Origin: an uncultured Bacteroides sp.
GTDB taxonomy: Bacteria > Bacteroidota > Bacteroidia > Bacteroidales > Bacteroidaceae
Direction of reading: 5' to 3'
DNA: 10,153 nt
Assembly: GCA_902472795.1 (NCBI GenBank)
Contig: CABROZ010000085.1
Span: 1 to 10,153 of the forward strand
Shown here piece after piece: positions 1-6,073 of this stretch (position 1 is its first letter; every line of letters starts with the position of its first letter). Under the pieces are notes generated by a model. The model ran no database searches. It had not been told where the DNA came from and saw only the letters and a program-made list of their open reading frames with translations. Position numbers and translations under genes: made by a program.

Positions 1-152
1 GTCAACTTGTCCACTCGTCAACTCGTCCACTCGTCAACTTGTCCACTCGTCAACTCGTCCACTCGTCAACTTGTCCACTCGTCAACTCGTCCACTCGTCA
101 ACTTGTCCACTCGTCAACTTGTCAACTCGTTAACTTGTCAACTCGTCAACTT
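1..152. repeat. Tandem array of an 8-bp unit (19 copies) with a 32-bp higher-order period
   Basis: Nineteen consecutive 8-mers of the form GTC(A/C)ACT(T/C) fill positions 1-152; one copy at 129-136 reads GTTAACTT. Units 1-4 (GTCAACTT, GTCCACTC, GTCAACTC, GTCCACTC) repeat exactly as a 32-bp block at 1-32, 33-64 and 65-96. After that the pattern decays, mostly into alternation of the two GTCAACT(T/C) forms. The array touches the window edge, so it may extend upstream. It ends 14 bases before the hydrolase start codon, where a promoter or 5' leader should lie. Eight is not a multiple of three, so the open frame through it is a by-product of the repeat having no stops. Slipped-strand changes in copy number could alter spacing in front of the hydrolase, but that is inference. 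Confidence 0.95.
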
Positions 153-166
153 ATTATATATAAAAT

Positions 167-1501
167 ATGATGAAAAAAATACTTTTGTTATGGATGATGG
201 TCTGCACTGCATGGGCAGGATATGCGCAGGACGGGGAACGGAACCGTGTGGAGCGTATCTATGAACACCTGATGGCCGGTCGAGGTGACAGCATTTATGC
301 GGCGCTGAACGATGAGGGACGACGTCAGCTGTCGCCAGCCTTGTTTAATGACACCTGGAAGCAGCTGGAGGCACAGTTTGGAAAGCTGAAGTCGGCTGGG
401 GCGTGGGGCGAGGATGAAGCGCAGGGCGTGAAGCTGTGGCATCGCGACCTGATGTTTGAACGCTATACGCTGCGCCTGTTGCTATCGTTCGATGCCGACG
501 GACGGATGAACACCATCCGGGTGGTACCGGCTCCGGTACCGGTAGGTACGCCGGCGGTGGCATTCGACCAGACGGTGATGGAAGAGCGGGACGTGGTGGT
601 GGAGACCGACGGTTACCGCCTGCCGGGTACGCTGACCCTGCCACGGGTGGAAGCGGGCAGGAAGGTGCCCTGTGTGGTGCTGGTGCACGGGTCGGGACCG
701 AACGATCGTGACGAGACCATCGGACCCAACAAGCCTTTCCGCGACCTGGCGTGGCTGCTGGCACGGCGAGGCATCGGCGTGATCCGTTACGACAAGCGTA
801 CGAAGGTATATGGAGCCGATGTGGTGCCGAAAGGGAAAAAACTGGATATGGACGTGGAAACCTGTGACGATGCGGTGGCGGCAGTGAAATTGGCGGCGGC
901 ATTGCCCGAGGTAGCAGCGGACAGCATCTTTGTGCTGGGGCACAGCCAGGGAGGCATGATGGCGCCGCGCATTGCCCGGCGGGCAGAGCCGGTGGCGGGG
1001 ATCGTCATTGTGGCCGGACTGGCACGACGCTTCGAGGATGCGTTGTTGGAGCAGTCGGAGTATATCGCTGCCCTGTCGGGGACGGTGAACGAAGCGACGC
1101 GTGCGCAGCTGGACGAGCTGAAGCGGCAGGTGGAGAACGTGAAGCGGCTGGGGACGGATGCCTTTAGTGACAGTATTCCGTTGCCGTTGGGTCTTCCGAA
1201 AGAATACTGGGAATTCTTGCGGACGTACGACGCTGTGAAGGAAGTATCGGCCCTGACCTGTCCCGTACTAGTGCTTCAGGGCGAGCGTGACTATCAGGTG
1301 ACGATGCAGGACTACGGCTTGTGGCTGATGGGGCTGATATCGAACCGGCAGGCCCAGCTGAAGTCGTATCCCGAACTGAACCATGTGCTGCAGGAAGGGA
1401 AAGGAAAGTCGACCCCGTTTGAGTATAACGAGGCACGTCCGGTACCGGCTTACGTGGCAGATGACATTGCCGGATTTATCTGGGGAAAGGATGTAAGATA
1501 G
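167..1501 (+). CDS. Secreted alpha/beta hydrolase with N-terminal DUF3887-like domain
   Basis: A 444-residue predicted serine hydrolase (esterase or acyl-hydrolase type); the substrate cannot be read from the sequence. Residues 1-21 form a signal peptide (two Met, KK, hydrophobic core, then AGYAQ), so it is probably periplasmic. Residues about 24-125 match the DUF3887 type of domain found ahead of such hydrolases. The catalytic domain follows: oxyanion region HGSGPND (174-180), nucleophile elbow GHSQGG with Ser260, acid Asp375 in QGERD, and His406 in ELNHV. All three triad members are present in the usual order. ATG 167 is directly followed by ATG 170, and either could be used; the leader is A/T-rich with no Shine-Dalgarno site. 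It heads a same-strand gene series, with 24 bases to the next gene, and has the tandem repeat immediately upstream. Confidence 0.9.
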   Translation: MMKKILLLWMMVCTAWAGYAQDGERNRVERIYEHLMAGRGDSIYAALNDEGRRQLSPALFNDTWKQLEAQFGKLKSAGAWGEDEAQGVKLWHRDLMFERYTLRLLLSFDADGRMNTIRVVPAPVPVGTPAVAFDQTVMEERDVVVETDGYRLPGTLTLPRVEAGRKVPCVVLVHGSGPNDRDETIGPNKPFRDLAWLLARRGIGVIRYDKRTKVYGADVVPKGKKLDMDVETCDDAVAAVKLAAALPEVAADSIFVLGHSQGGMMAPRIARRAEPVAGIVIVAGLARRFEDALLEQSEYIAALSGTVNEATRAQLDELKRQVENVKRLGTDAFSDSIPLPLGLPKEYWEFLRTYDAVKEVSALTCPVLVLQGERDYQVTMQDYGLWLMGLISNRQAQLKSYPELNHVLQEGKGKSTPFEYNEARPVPAYVADDIAGFIWGKDVR

Positions 1502-1525
1502 AATGAACGGTTGGATGAAATAGAA

Positions 1526-1738
1526 ATGGCAAGCAAGAAAGAAAATACAACCAAGAGCTTTGTGCTGCGTGTGGACGCTGCCACGATGGATGCCATCGAG
1601 AAGTGGGCGGCAGACGAATTTCGCAGTACCAACGGCCAGCTGCAGTGGATCATCAACGAGGCGCTGCGGAAGAGTGGGCGGCTGAAGAAGAGCAACAGGA
1701 AACCAAAAGAAGAAAAGGAGGAAACAAACGATGATTAA
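1526..1738 (+). CDS. Arc-like ribbon-helix-helix small protein
   Basis: A 70-residue basic/acidic protein. Residues 10-16 (KSFVLRV) look like the DNA-contacting beta strand of the Arc/MetJ fold, followed by helix A (about 18-31) and helix B (about 35-50, with STNGQLQWIINEAL). This is the layout of Arc-family ribbon-helix-helix repressors, which dimerise to bind DNA. The tail (52-70) is highly charged and probably disordered. An upstream in-frame TTG at 1511 would add five residues, but ATG 1526 is preferred because the Arc-like fold begins soon after it. Its last 8 bases overlap the next gene. It may autoregulate this cluster or act elsewhere; no operator is evident. Recognition rests on pattern alone, since the family is short and divergent. 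Confidence 0.75.
   Translation: MASKKENTTKSFVLRVDAATMDAIEKWAADEFRSTNGQLQWIINEALRKSGRLKKSNRKPKEEKEETNDD
1715..1721 (+). promoter_or_regulatory. Strong Shine-Dalgarno site for the membrane protein gene
   Basis: AAGGAGG lies 9 bases before ATG 1731, inside the 3' end of the Arc-like gene. Bacteroidota genes usually lack such sites, and the other genes here have A-rich leaders or at most a weak GAGG. With the 8-base gene overlap it suggests the second gene needs efficient re-initiation at a coupled start. It also fixes the start at 1731. Confidence 0.7.
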
Positions 1739-2186
1739 CTTGGGACATTATTCGGGAAATGGGCACGACCTGCGTTACAGGCGGGCGAAAGTAGACTATA
1801 TCCTGACGGGTATTGCGCTGATTCCGGTGCTGGTGGAGTGGGGCATCATTGCGTATCGGGCCGGTGCGGCAGGCATGAGCTTCGGTGCGGCGGGAGCCGT
1901 TGAAGGTATTGTGGCACTGCTGGTATTTCTGGTACTGGGGAGCAGTATGTTTCTGCCGGTCCGGGTGTTCAACTTTCCTTTCCGCATCACAGAGGCGAAC
2001 CTTGCCCGACAGTATGTGCTGGCCATCCGGTTGTGTCAGGTGCTGAACATTGTGGCGGGCTGCATGAATCTGGGCGGAGTGCTTGGGAAAACGGTTCCGT
2101 GGGCTGCGTATCTGTATGCCGGCGGTTTTGCACTGATGGTGGTGGCGGTAGTCTGCTATATGTTACTGGCTTTCAGGATGCGATGA
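1731..2186 (+). CDS. Four-helix integral membrane protein of unknown function
   Basis: A 151-residue protein with no family I can name. After a polar, basic N-terminus (1-22, including RYRRAK), four hydrophobic segments are visible at about 23-43, 53-76, 95-117 and 124-148. The C-terminus ends in FRMR. Positive charges before the first helix and at the extreme C-terminus suggest both ends are cytoplasmic, consistent with four helices. There is no signal peptide, catalytic motif or metal-binding cluster. It overlaps the Arc-like gene by 8 bases and has a strong ribosome site, so the two are almost certainly co-translated. A regulator plus small membrane protein pair is plausible, but nothing shows that they interact. 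Confidence 0.8.
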   Translation: MINLGHYSGNGHDLRYRRAKVDYILTGIALIPVLVEWGIIAYRAGAAGMSFGAAGAVEGIVALLVFLVLGSSMFLPVRVFNFPFRITEANLARQYVLAIRLCQVLNIVAGCMNLGGVLGKTVPWAAYLYAGGFALMVVAVVCYMLLAFRMR

Positions 2187-2232
2187 AGAAATCTGTTTTA
2201 AGAATACTTTGCAGGAACTAAAGAAGAATAGT

Positions 2233-3003
2233 ATGAAAAAATTACTTTATGGATTCTGTGCTTTGTTGCTGTTGGTTTGCAGCAGTTGTCGGGTGAAGGA
2301 ACAGTGGGTTTTGACCTGGGAAGAGAATTTCAATGACCGGAAACTGGATACGGTGGTCTGGTCTGTAATTCCCCGTGGAGGAGCGTGGTCGTCGTATATG
2401 GCTCCGTATGAGGAACTGTATCAGTGGACAGACAGTACCATTCAGCTGATGGCTGTCCGGAATACGCTTCATCCGTCTGATACCGCTACATATCTGACGG
2501 GAGGAATATGGAGCCGTTATAAGAAAGAATTCAAGTTCGGTCGTATTGAGGTGAGGGCGAAGGTAAAATGTGCGCAGGGATTCTGGCCGGCTATATGGAT
2601 GTGTCCGGATCCGATTCCTTATCCGTACGGAGGCGAAATAGACATTATGGAACATTTGAATTTTGATGATTTTGTCTATCAGACCTCGCATTCACATTAT
2701 ACCATTAATCTGAAGCGGAATGATCCTCCCAAATATGCTACGGCACCTATTGATAAAGACGGCTTTAATGTATTTGCGGTAGAGATGTATCCCGACAGTC
2801 TGGTTTACTTTACTAACGGGAAACGTTCCATCTGTTATCCGAAGGTGAACGGAGGAAAGCACGGACAATTTCCTTTTGCATACGACCCGTTTCACCTGCG
2901 ATTGGATTCGCAGTTGGGTGGAAACTGGGTAGGACCGGTTGACTCGTTGCAATTGCCTGTCTATATGGAAGTAGATTGGGTGAAGTATTATGAAAAACGG
3001 TGA
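2233..3003 (+). CDS. Glycoside hydrolase family 16 lipoprotein (beta-glucanase type)
   Basis: A 256-residue protein with a lipoprotein signal (KK, hydrophobic core, VCSSC, lipid Cys19). The GH16 active-site signature is intact: EIDIME at 135-140, in which Glu135 is the expected nucleophile, Asp137 the assisting residue and Glu140 the acid/base. The supporting motif GFWPAIWM (116-123) and the closing strand VDWVKYY (247-253) fit the same jelly-roll family. GH16 enzymes cut beta-1,3/1,4-glucans or galactans; specificity cannot be settled here. ATG 2233 is chosen over an in-frame TTG at 2209 because it starts directly at the signal peptide. It follows the membrane gene by 46 bases, where no convincing promoter was found. 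Sampled 60-base blocks are 43-47% G+C against 65% for a block of the hydrolase gene, so it may be a later arrival. No SusC/SusD genes are present. Confidence 0.9.
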   Translation: MKKLLYGFCALLLLVCSSCRVKEQWVLTWEENFNDRKLDTVVWSVIPRGGAWSSYMAPYEELYQWTDSTIQLMAVRNTLHPSDTATYLTGGIWSRYKKEFKFGRIEVRAKVKCAQGFWPAIWMCPDPIPYPYGGEIDIMEHLNFDDFVYQTSHSHYTINLKRNDPPKYATAPIDKDGFNVFAVEMYPDSLVYFTNGKRSICYPKVNGGKHGQFPFAYDPFHLRLDSQLGGNWVGPVDSLQLPVYMEVDWVKYYEKR

Positions 3004-3020
3004 AGCTGTTTGTGTATATA

Positions 3021-3163
3021 CCTATATTTAGTGAAAGAAGGACGTAATTATACTTAATTCATGCGATTGCACCATCTGTGCCGATGCGCTATCTTTGCAG
3101 TATCAGATTTGAATGAATTAGTTAGTCATAATTACGTAACCACTTTTATGAAGATAAAAGGAT
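3021..3163 (+). repeat. Direct repeat, copy 1 (promoter plus start of putative sRNA)
   Basis: This stretch aligns without gaps to 10011-10153, an offset of exactly 6,990 bases. The first 34 positions have 9 mismatches, then 3055-3163 is identical (109 bases) up to the window end. It begins 18 bases after the GH16 stop codon; copy 2 begins 25 bases after the stop of the last gene. The identical part starts just ahead of the promoter and covers the -33 and -7 boxes and the start of the transcribed region, so selection or recent copying has acted on the promoter and RNA rather than on flanking DNA. Copy 1 also has a 10-bp inverted repeat, ACGTAATTAT (3042-3051) and ATAATTACGT (3128-3137), around the promoter; in copy 2 the left arm has two changes. 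Confidence 0.95.
3067..3097 (+). promoter_or_regulatory. Bacteroidota-type promoter of the repeat-borne RNA
   Basis: TATCTTTG at 3090-3097 matches the -7 consensus TAnnTTTG. TTG at 3067-3069 lies 20 bases upstream, the expected spacing for the -33 element of the primary sigma factor in this phylum. Transcription should start a few bases after 3097, near 3102. The same sequence and spacing occur in copy 2. Confidence 0.75.
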
Positions 3164-3204
3164 TCCCGCCTTCCGATGTGACATCGCAGGGCGGGAATTT
3201 TATT
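3102..3204 (+). ncRNA. Putative small RNA of about 100 nt (approximate ends)
   Basis: A complete transcription unit without a plausible gene: a consensus promoter at 3067-3097, an A/T-rich stretch, and a strong intrinsic terminator at 3162-3204. The predicted product is about 100 nt. The 5' part (about 3102-3160) looks unstructured and could base-pair with targets. A frame starting at ATG 3148 runs through the terminator and the next promoter, so it is not credible as a peptide. The sequence recurs at 10092 onward, which suggests paralogous small RNAs. It could instead act as an attenuator leader for the porin gene, whose own promoter lies just downstream. The start is estimated from promoter spacing. 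I do not recognise the RNA family. Confidence 0.55.
3162..3204 (+). terminator. Rho-independent terminator
   Basis: ATTCCCGCC (3162-3170) pairs perfectly with GGCGGGAAT (3190-3198). Inside it, CGATG (3174-3178) pairs with CATCG (3182-3186) around a TGA loop, separated by a small 3/3 internal loop. TTTTATT follows directly (3198-3204). It should end the small RNA and also insulate the porin gene from read-through of the GH16 cluster. Only its first two bases lie within the repeat seen at the window end. Confidence 0.85.
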
Positions 3205-3231
3205 ACCTACTTCTACTTATTTCTCTTCGTA

Positions 3232-3281
3232 CAATACCCGTTTCTGGGTATTGTCCCCCTCTGGGGCTCCCCGTACCTTTG
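3232..3281 (+). promoter_or_regulatory. Promoter of the porin operon with an overlapping inverted repeat
   Basis: TACCTTTG at 3274-3281 fits the TAnnTTTG -7 box, and TTG at 3251-3253 sits 20 bases upstream as the -33 element. Predicted start of transcription is near 3286, giving a short A-rich leader of about 27 bases before ATG 3313. A perfect 8-bp inverted repeat, CAATACCC (3232-3239) and GGGTATTG (3246-3253) with a 6-base centre, ends exactly on the -33 TTG. That is the position expected of a repressor or activator site. The spacer also holds CCCCTCTGGGG (3256-3266). An iron-responsive regulator is a natural guess given the genes, but the site does not clearly match a consensus I know. Confidence 0.6.
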
Positions 3282-3312
3282 CATCAACAAAAAATTATAA
3301 AAAATAAGAAAA

Positions 3313-4674
3313 ATGAAACAAAAGGTATGGGGCGTGTCGCTCGGCCTGATGCTCTGTGCGGGAGCACTTTATGCCGGGAATGAGACAAAGCCTGCACAGA
3401 AGGCCGGAGAAGAGGCCAAATTGAAAAGCATAGAAGCGGTGGAGAACAACCGCACAGTGGAGAATGAGCCGAAGAAAAGCCGTTTAACACTGGGTGGATA
3501 CGGAGAGGCGGTCTACTCGCGCAACTTCTACAGTGACCATTATTTGAGGTATAAGAGTCCGGAAGCGTATAAAGACGCGAAGAGTCACGGACGTTTTGAC
3601 TTGCCGCACGTCGTCATCATGCTGGGGTACGACTTCGGCAAGGGCTGGACGATGGGCAGCGAGATTGAGTTTGAGCACGGCGGTACGGAAAGTGCCATCG
3701 AGATAGAGGAAAGCGAAGGAGGCGAATACGAAAGCGAGATAGAGCGCGGCGGCGAAGTGGCGCTGGAACAGTTCTGGATTCAGAAGTCGTTCTGTCCGGC
3801 ATTCAACATCAAGCTGGGACACATCATTGTGCCGGTGGGCGCAACCAATGCCCATCACCTCCCCACGGAGTTTTTCGGGGTGTACCGTCCCGAAGGAGAG
3901 AATACCATCCTGCCCTGTACGTGGCACGAGACGGGTATCAGCCTGTGGGGAAAGGCCGGTGACTGGCGTTACGAAGCCATGCTGTTGCCGGGATTGGACT
4001 CGGACCGTTTCGGACGTCAGGGATGGATACACGACGCTGCCGGAAGTCCGTACGAATTCAAGATAGCCAATGCGATGGCGGGAGCTTTCCGGGTGGATAA
4101 CTATTCGGTGAAGGGACTGCGCCTGTCGGTCAGCGGATACGTGGGCAATTCGTTCAGTAACAGCCTGATGCGAAGCACGTCGGCCAAGTATGAGGGCGTG
4201 AAGGGAACGGTGACGATCGGTGCCTTCGACTTCGACTACCACGGACATAACTGGATTGTGCGCGGCTATGCGGACTACGGTCATCTGTCGGACTCGGATA
4301 TCATTACTACCTGGAACAAGAATCAGCAGAAAAGTTCTCCGTCGAAGGCGCAGGACGTGGCATCGGATGCCATTGCCGTTGGCATAGAAGCGGGGTATGA
4401 CCTGTTTTCGCAAATCGCCAAACTGCGGGAAAAGGAACAGAAACTCTACGTGTTTGCCCGATATGACTATTACGACTCCATGTATAAGGTGGAAACCGGT
4501 GTGTATCAGTACGACTGGTGCGGACGTACGCGCCTGGCGGCGGGTGTCAACTATTATCCCATCAAGGACATTGTGGTCAAAGGAGAATATTCCATCGGCT
4601 TGCTGAAAAGCAAGTACAACAACGAGCCTTCCATTTCGCTGGGAGTGGCGTATGCGGGGTTGTTTGGCAGATAA
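3313..4674 (+). CDS. Outer-membrane beta-barrel (porin-like) protein
   Basis: A 453-residue protein. The signal peptide (1-21) ends in LYA, followed by a charged linker (22-56, rich in Lys and Glu). From about 57 to the C-terminus the pattern is of alternating-residue beta strands with many aromatic girdle residues and polar turns, ending in YAGLFGR, which suits an outer-membrane barrel similar to phosphate-selective porins. The region 117-152 carries 14 glutamates in 36 residues, probably a surface loop or pore constriction. Histidines (98, 122, 170, 181, 182, 205) may help bind metal, but this is inference. It is the first gene of the four-gene block, with its own promoter and 102 bases to the imelysin gene. 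Its likely role is passage of iron or small solutes across the outer membrane; a structural role for the surface lipoproteins is an alternative. Confidence 0.8.
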   Translation: MKQKVWGVSLGLMLCAGALYAGNETKPAQKAGEEAKLKSIEAVENNRTVENEPKKSRLTLGGYGEAVYSRNFYSDHYLRYKSPEAYKDAKSHGRFDLPHVVIMLGYDFGKGWTMGSEIEFEHGGTESAIEIEESEGGEYESEIERGGEVALEQFWIQKSFCPAFNIKLGHIIVPVGATNAHHLPTEFFGVYRPEGENTILPCTWHETGISLWGKAGDWRYEAMLLPGLDSDRFGRQGWIHDAAGSPYEFKIANAMAGAFRVDNYSVKGLRLSVSGYVGNSFSNSLMRSTSAKYEGVKGTVTIGAFDFDYHGHNWIVRGYADYGHLSDSDIITTWNKNQQKSSPSKAQDVASDAIAVGIEAGYDLFSQIAKLREKEQKLYVFARYDYYDSMYKVETGVYQYDWCGRTRLAAGVNYYPIKDIVVKGEYSIGLLKSKYNNEPSISLGVAYAGLFGR

Positions 4675-4684
4675 GAGGAGGGAA

Positions 4685-4728
4685 GAGGGTATCTTTAACT
4701 GCTCTGACTCCTTGAAAGAGAATACCTC
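4685..4728 (+). promoter_or_regulatory. Intercistronic stem-loop between porin and imelysin genes
   Basis: Bases 4685-4696 can pair with 4717-4728 to give an 11-pair stem (one G-T pair) with two single-base bulges (G4689 and A4721) and a loop of about 20 bases. No T-tract follows, so it is a poor terminator. It may tune relative expression by stabilising or processing the porin mRNA. The rest of the 102-base gap shows no convincing promoter, so the imelysin gene is presumably read from the porin promoter. Confidence 0.35.
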
Positions 4729-4776
4729 CATTTATACACGAAAATAGAATGAATAACCAATAATAAATAAACTGAT

Positions 4777-6021
4777 ATGGAATTGAAGAATTTTTGGAAA
4801 GGAACTGCCTGCCTGATGATGGCGGCAGCATTGGGACTGAGTAACGCTGCCTGCAGCGACGACGACAACACGGGCGATCCGGGAGAACTGACTGGCCAGG
4901 AACAAGCCTTGCAGCTGGTAGCCAAGGACTACATTGAGAAGACGGTAGTGCCGACGTATCGTGGCATGGCCGATGCTACGATGGAACTGTATGAAAAATG
5001 CCTGGCACTGCGCAATGCCGGTGCAGGCAATCTGACCAGAGCCATGGTGCAGGAAGCCTGTGACTCGTGGGAGAAAGCACGCCGCTACTGGGAGTTGAGC
5101 GAGGCATGGCTTTATGGGCCTGCTGCCGACTACAACATCGACCCGCATATTGATACCTGGCCATTGGACCGTACCGCCATGGAGAACATGCTGAGCAACG
5201 AGCAGCAGATGGCAAACATGGACGAGGACGGTGTGTTTATCTCGACGCTGGGTGAGAGTCTGCTGGGATTTCATGCCGTGGAATACATGCTGTACGGGGT
5301 AGGTACCGACGGTATCGGTACGGGAGAACCGCGTGACGTGAGCCTGTATACCAAACAGGAACTGATTTATCTGACTGCCGTGGCTGCCGACCTGCGCAAC
5401 CAGTGCATCCGTCTGGAAGTATCGTGGGCCGACGGAGTGGCCGACATTGATCAGGAGAAGCGCGACCTGCTGGCCGAACTCGAACTGGAGCCTACCCGTA
5501 AGTACGGATATGAGATGATCAACTCGGGACAGCTGGGATCGACGTGGGTGAGCTATGCCAACGCCATTCAGGAACTGCTGGTGGGAGCACAGGACATTGC
5601 CGACGAAGTGGGTGGCCTGAAGATAGGCAATCCGACCGGACACGGCGAGGAGGATGATCCCGACTACATAGAATCGCCTTACAGCCTGAATTCGATTGAA
5701 GACTTTACCGACAACATCAAGAGCATACAGAATGCGTACGAAGGTTATCAGATAGGCAAGAACGGAAATGTGACCGACGGTTACATTCAGCCGGTGGACC
5801 ATTCGCTGAGCGCTTACGTAGCTACTATCAGTCCGGAGGCTGATACCCGCCTGAAGAACGCCATCCAGGCTGCCATCGATGCCATCGGAAAGATGCAGGA
5901 ACCTTTTGCCAAGACGGCACGCGACCCGCAGTACGATGCCATTAACCAGGCCGCCATTGCTGCCTGCAACGAGGTGTCGGACGCATTGAGCGCGGTGATG
6001 AACGCAGTGGCACAGAATTGA
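4777..6021 (+). CDS. Imelysin-family lipoprotein, probable iron-uptake component
   Basis: A 414-residue lipoprotein: signal peptide 1-25, lipid Cys26, then SDDD. Acidic residues right after the cysteine are the known export signal for surface-exposed lipoproteins in this phylum. The imelysin motif GxHxxE is present as GFHAVE (Gly164, His166, Glu169). Other family hallmarks are SWEKARRYWELSEAWLYGP (97-115) and SPYSLNSIEDF (300-310). The length suits the two-helical-bundle fold of the family. Imelysins (IrpA/EfeO-like) are linked to iron acquisition and are thought to bind metal through this motif; the old label of insulin-cleaving peptidase is doubtful. It sits between the barrel gene and the di-heme gene, 52 bases before the latter, the recurring setting of iron-related imelysins. 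Start ATG 4777 leads straight into the signal peptide. Confidence 0.92.
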   Translation: MELKNFWKGTACLMMAAALGLSNAACSDDDNTGDPGELTGQEQALQLVAKDYIEKTVVPTYRGMADATMELYEKCLALRNAGAGNLTRAMVQEACDSWEKARRYWELSEAWLYGPAADYNIDPHIDTWPLDRTAMENMLSNEQQMANMDEDGVFISTLGESLLGFHAVEYMLYGVGTDGIGTGEPRDVSLYTKQELIYLTAVAADLRNQCIRLEVSWADGVADIDQEKRDLLAELELEPTRKYGYEMINSGQLGSTWVSYANAIQELLVGAQDIADEVGGLKIGNPTGHGEEDDPDYIESPYSLNSIEDFTDNIKSIQNAYEGYQIGKNGNVTDGYIQPVDHSLSAYVATISPEADTRLKNAIQAAIDAIGKMQEPFAKTARDPQYDAINQAAIAACNEVSDALSAVMNAVAQN

Positions 6022-6073
6022 GCAGGCAGGAGAATCGTAACAATGGAGTTAAATGTCAATATCTGAGGAAAAA

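Noticed and set aside
1..152. CRISPR array
   Set aside because: The units are contiguous 8-mers without unique spacers, and no cas gene is present.
7..264. 85-residue open frame rich in Ser, Thr, Leu and Val through the tandem repeat
   Set aside because: It is a by-product of a stop-free 8-bp repeat and then continues out of frame into the hydrolase gene; no start signal or protein family fits.
2204..2211. ATACTTTG before the GH16 gene as a promoter
   Set aside because: The TA is shifted by one base from the TAnnTTTG pattern and no TTG lies at the right distance upstream.
3061..3300. Small + strand frame of 79 codons, or 50 codons from ATG 3148
   Set aside because: It runs through a promoter, a strong terminator hairpin and a second promoter, and has no ribosome site; the conservation seen ends inside it at the window limit and is explained by the RNA element.
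4690..4697. TATCTTTA as a possible -7 box before the imelysin gene
   Set aside because: The last base does not fit the consensus and the nearest TTG is about 23 bases upstream; it also lies within a stem-loop, so an internal promoter is not supported.
3484..4731. Long antisense frame of 415 codons opposite the porin gene, and a similar 424-codon frame at 6641-7915 opposite the di-heme gene
   Set aside because: Both are shadows of G+C-rich genes with clear motifs on the + strand; their translations are rich in Arg, His and Val with no recognisable domain or signal.
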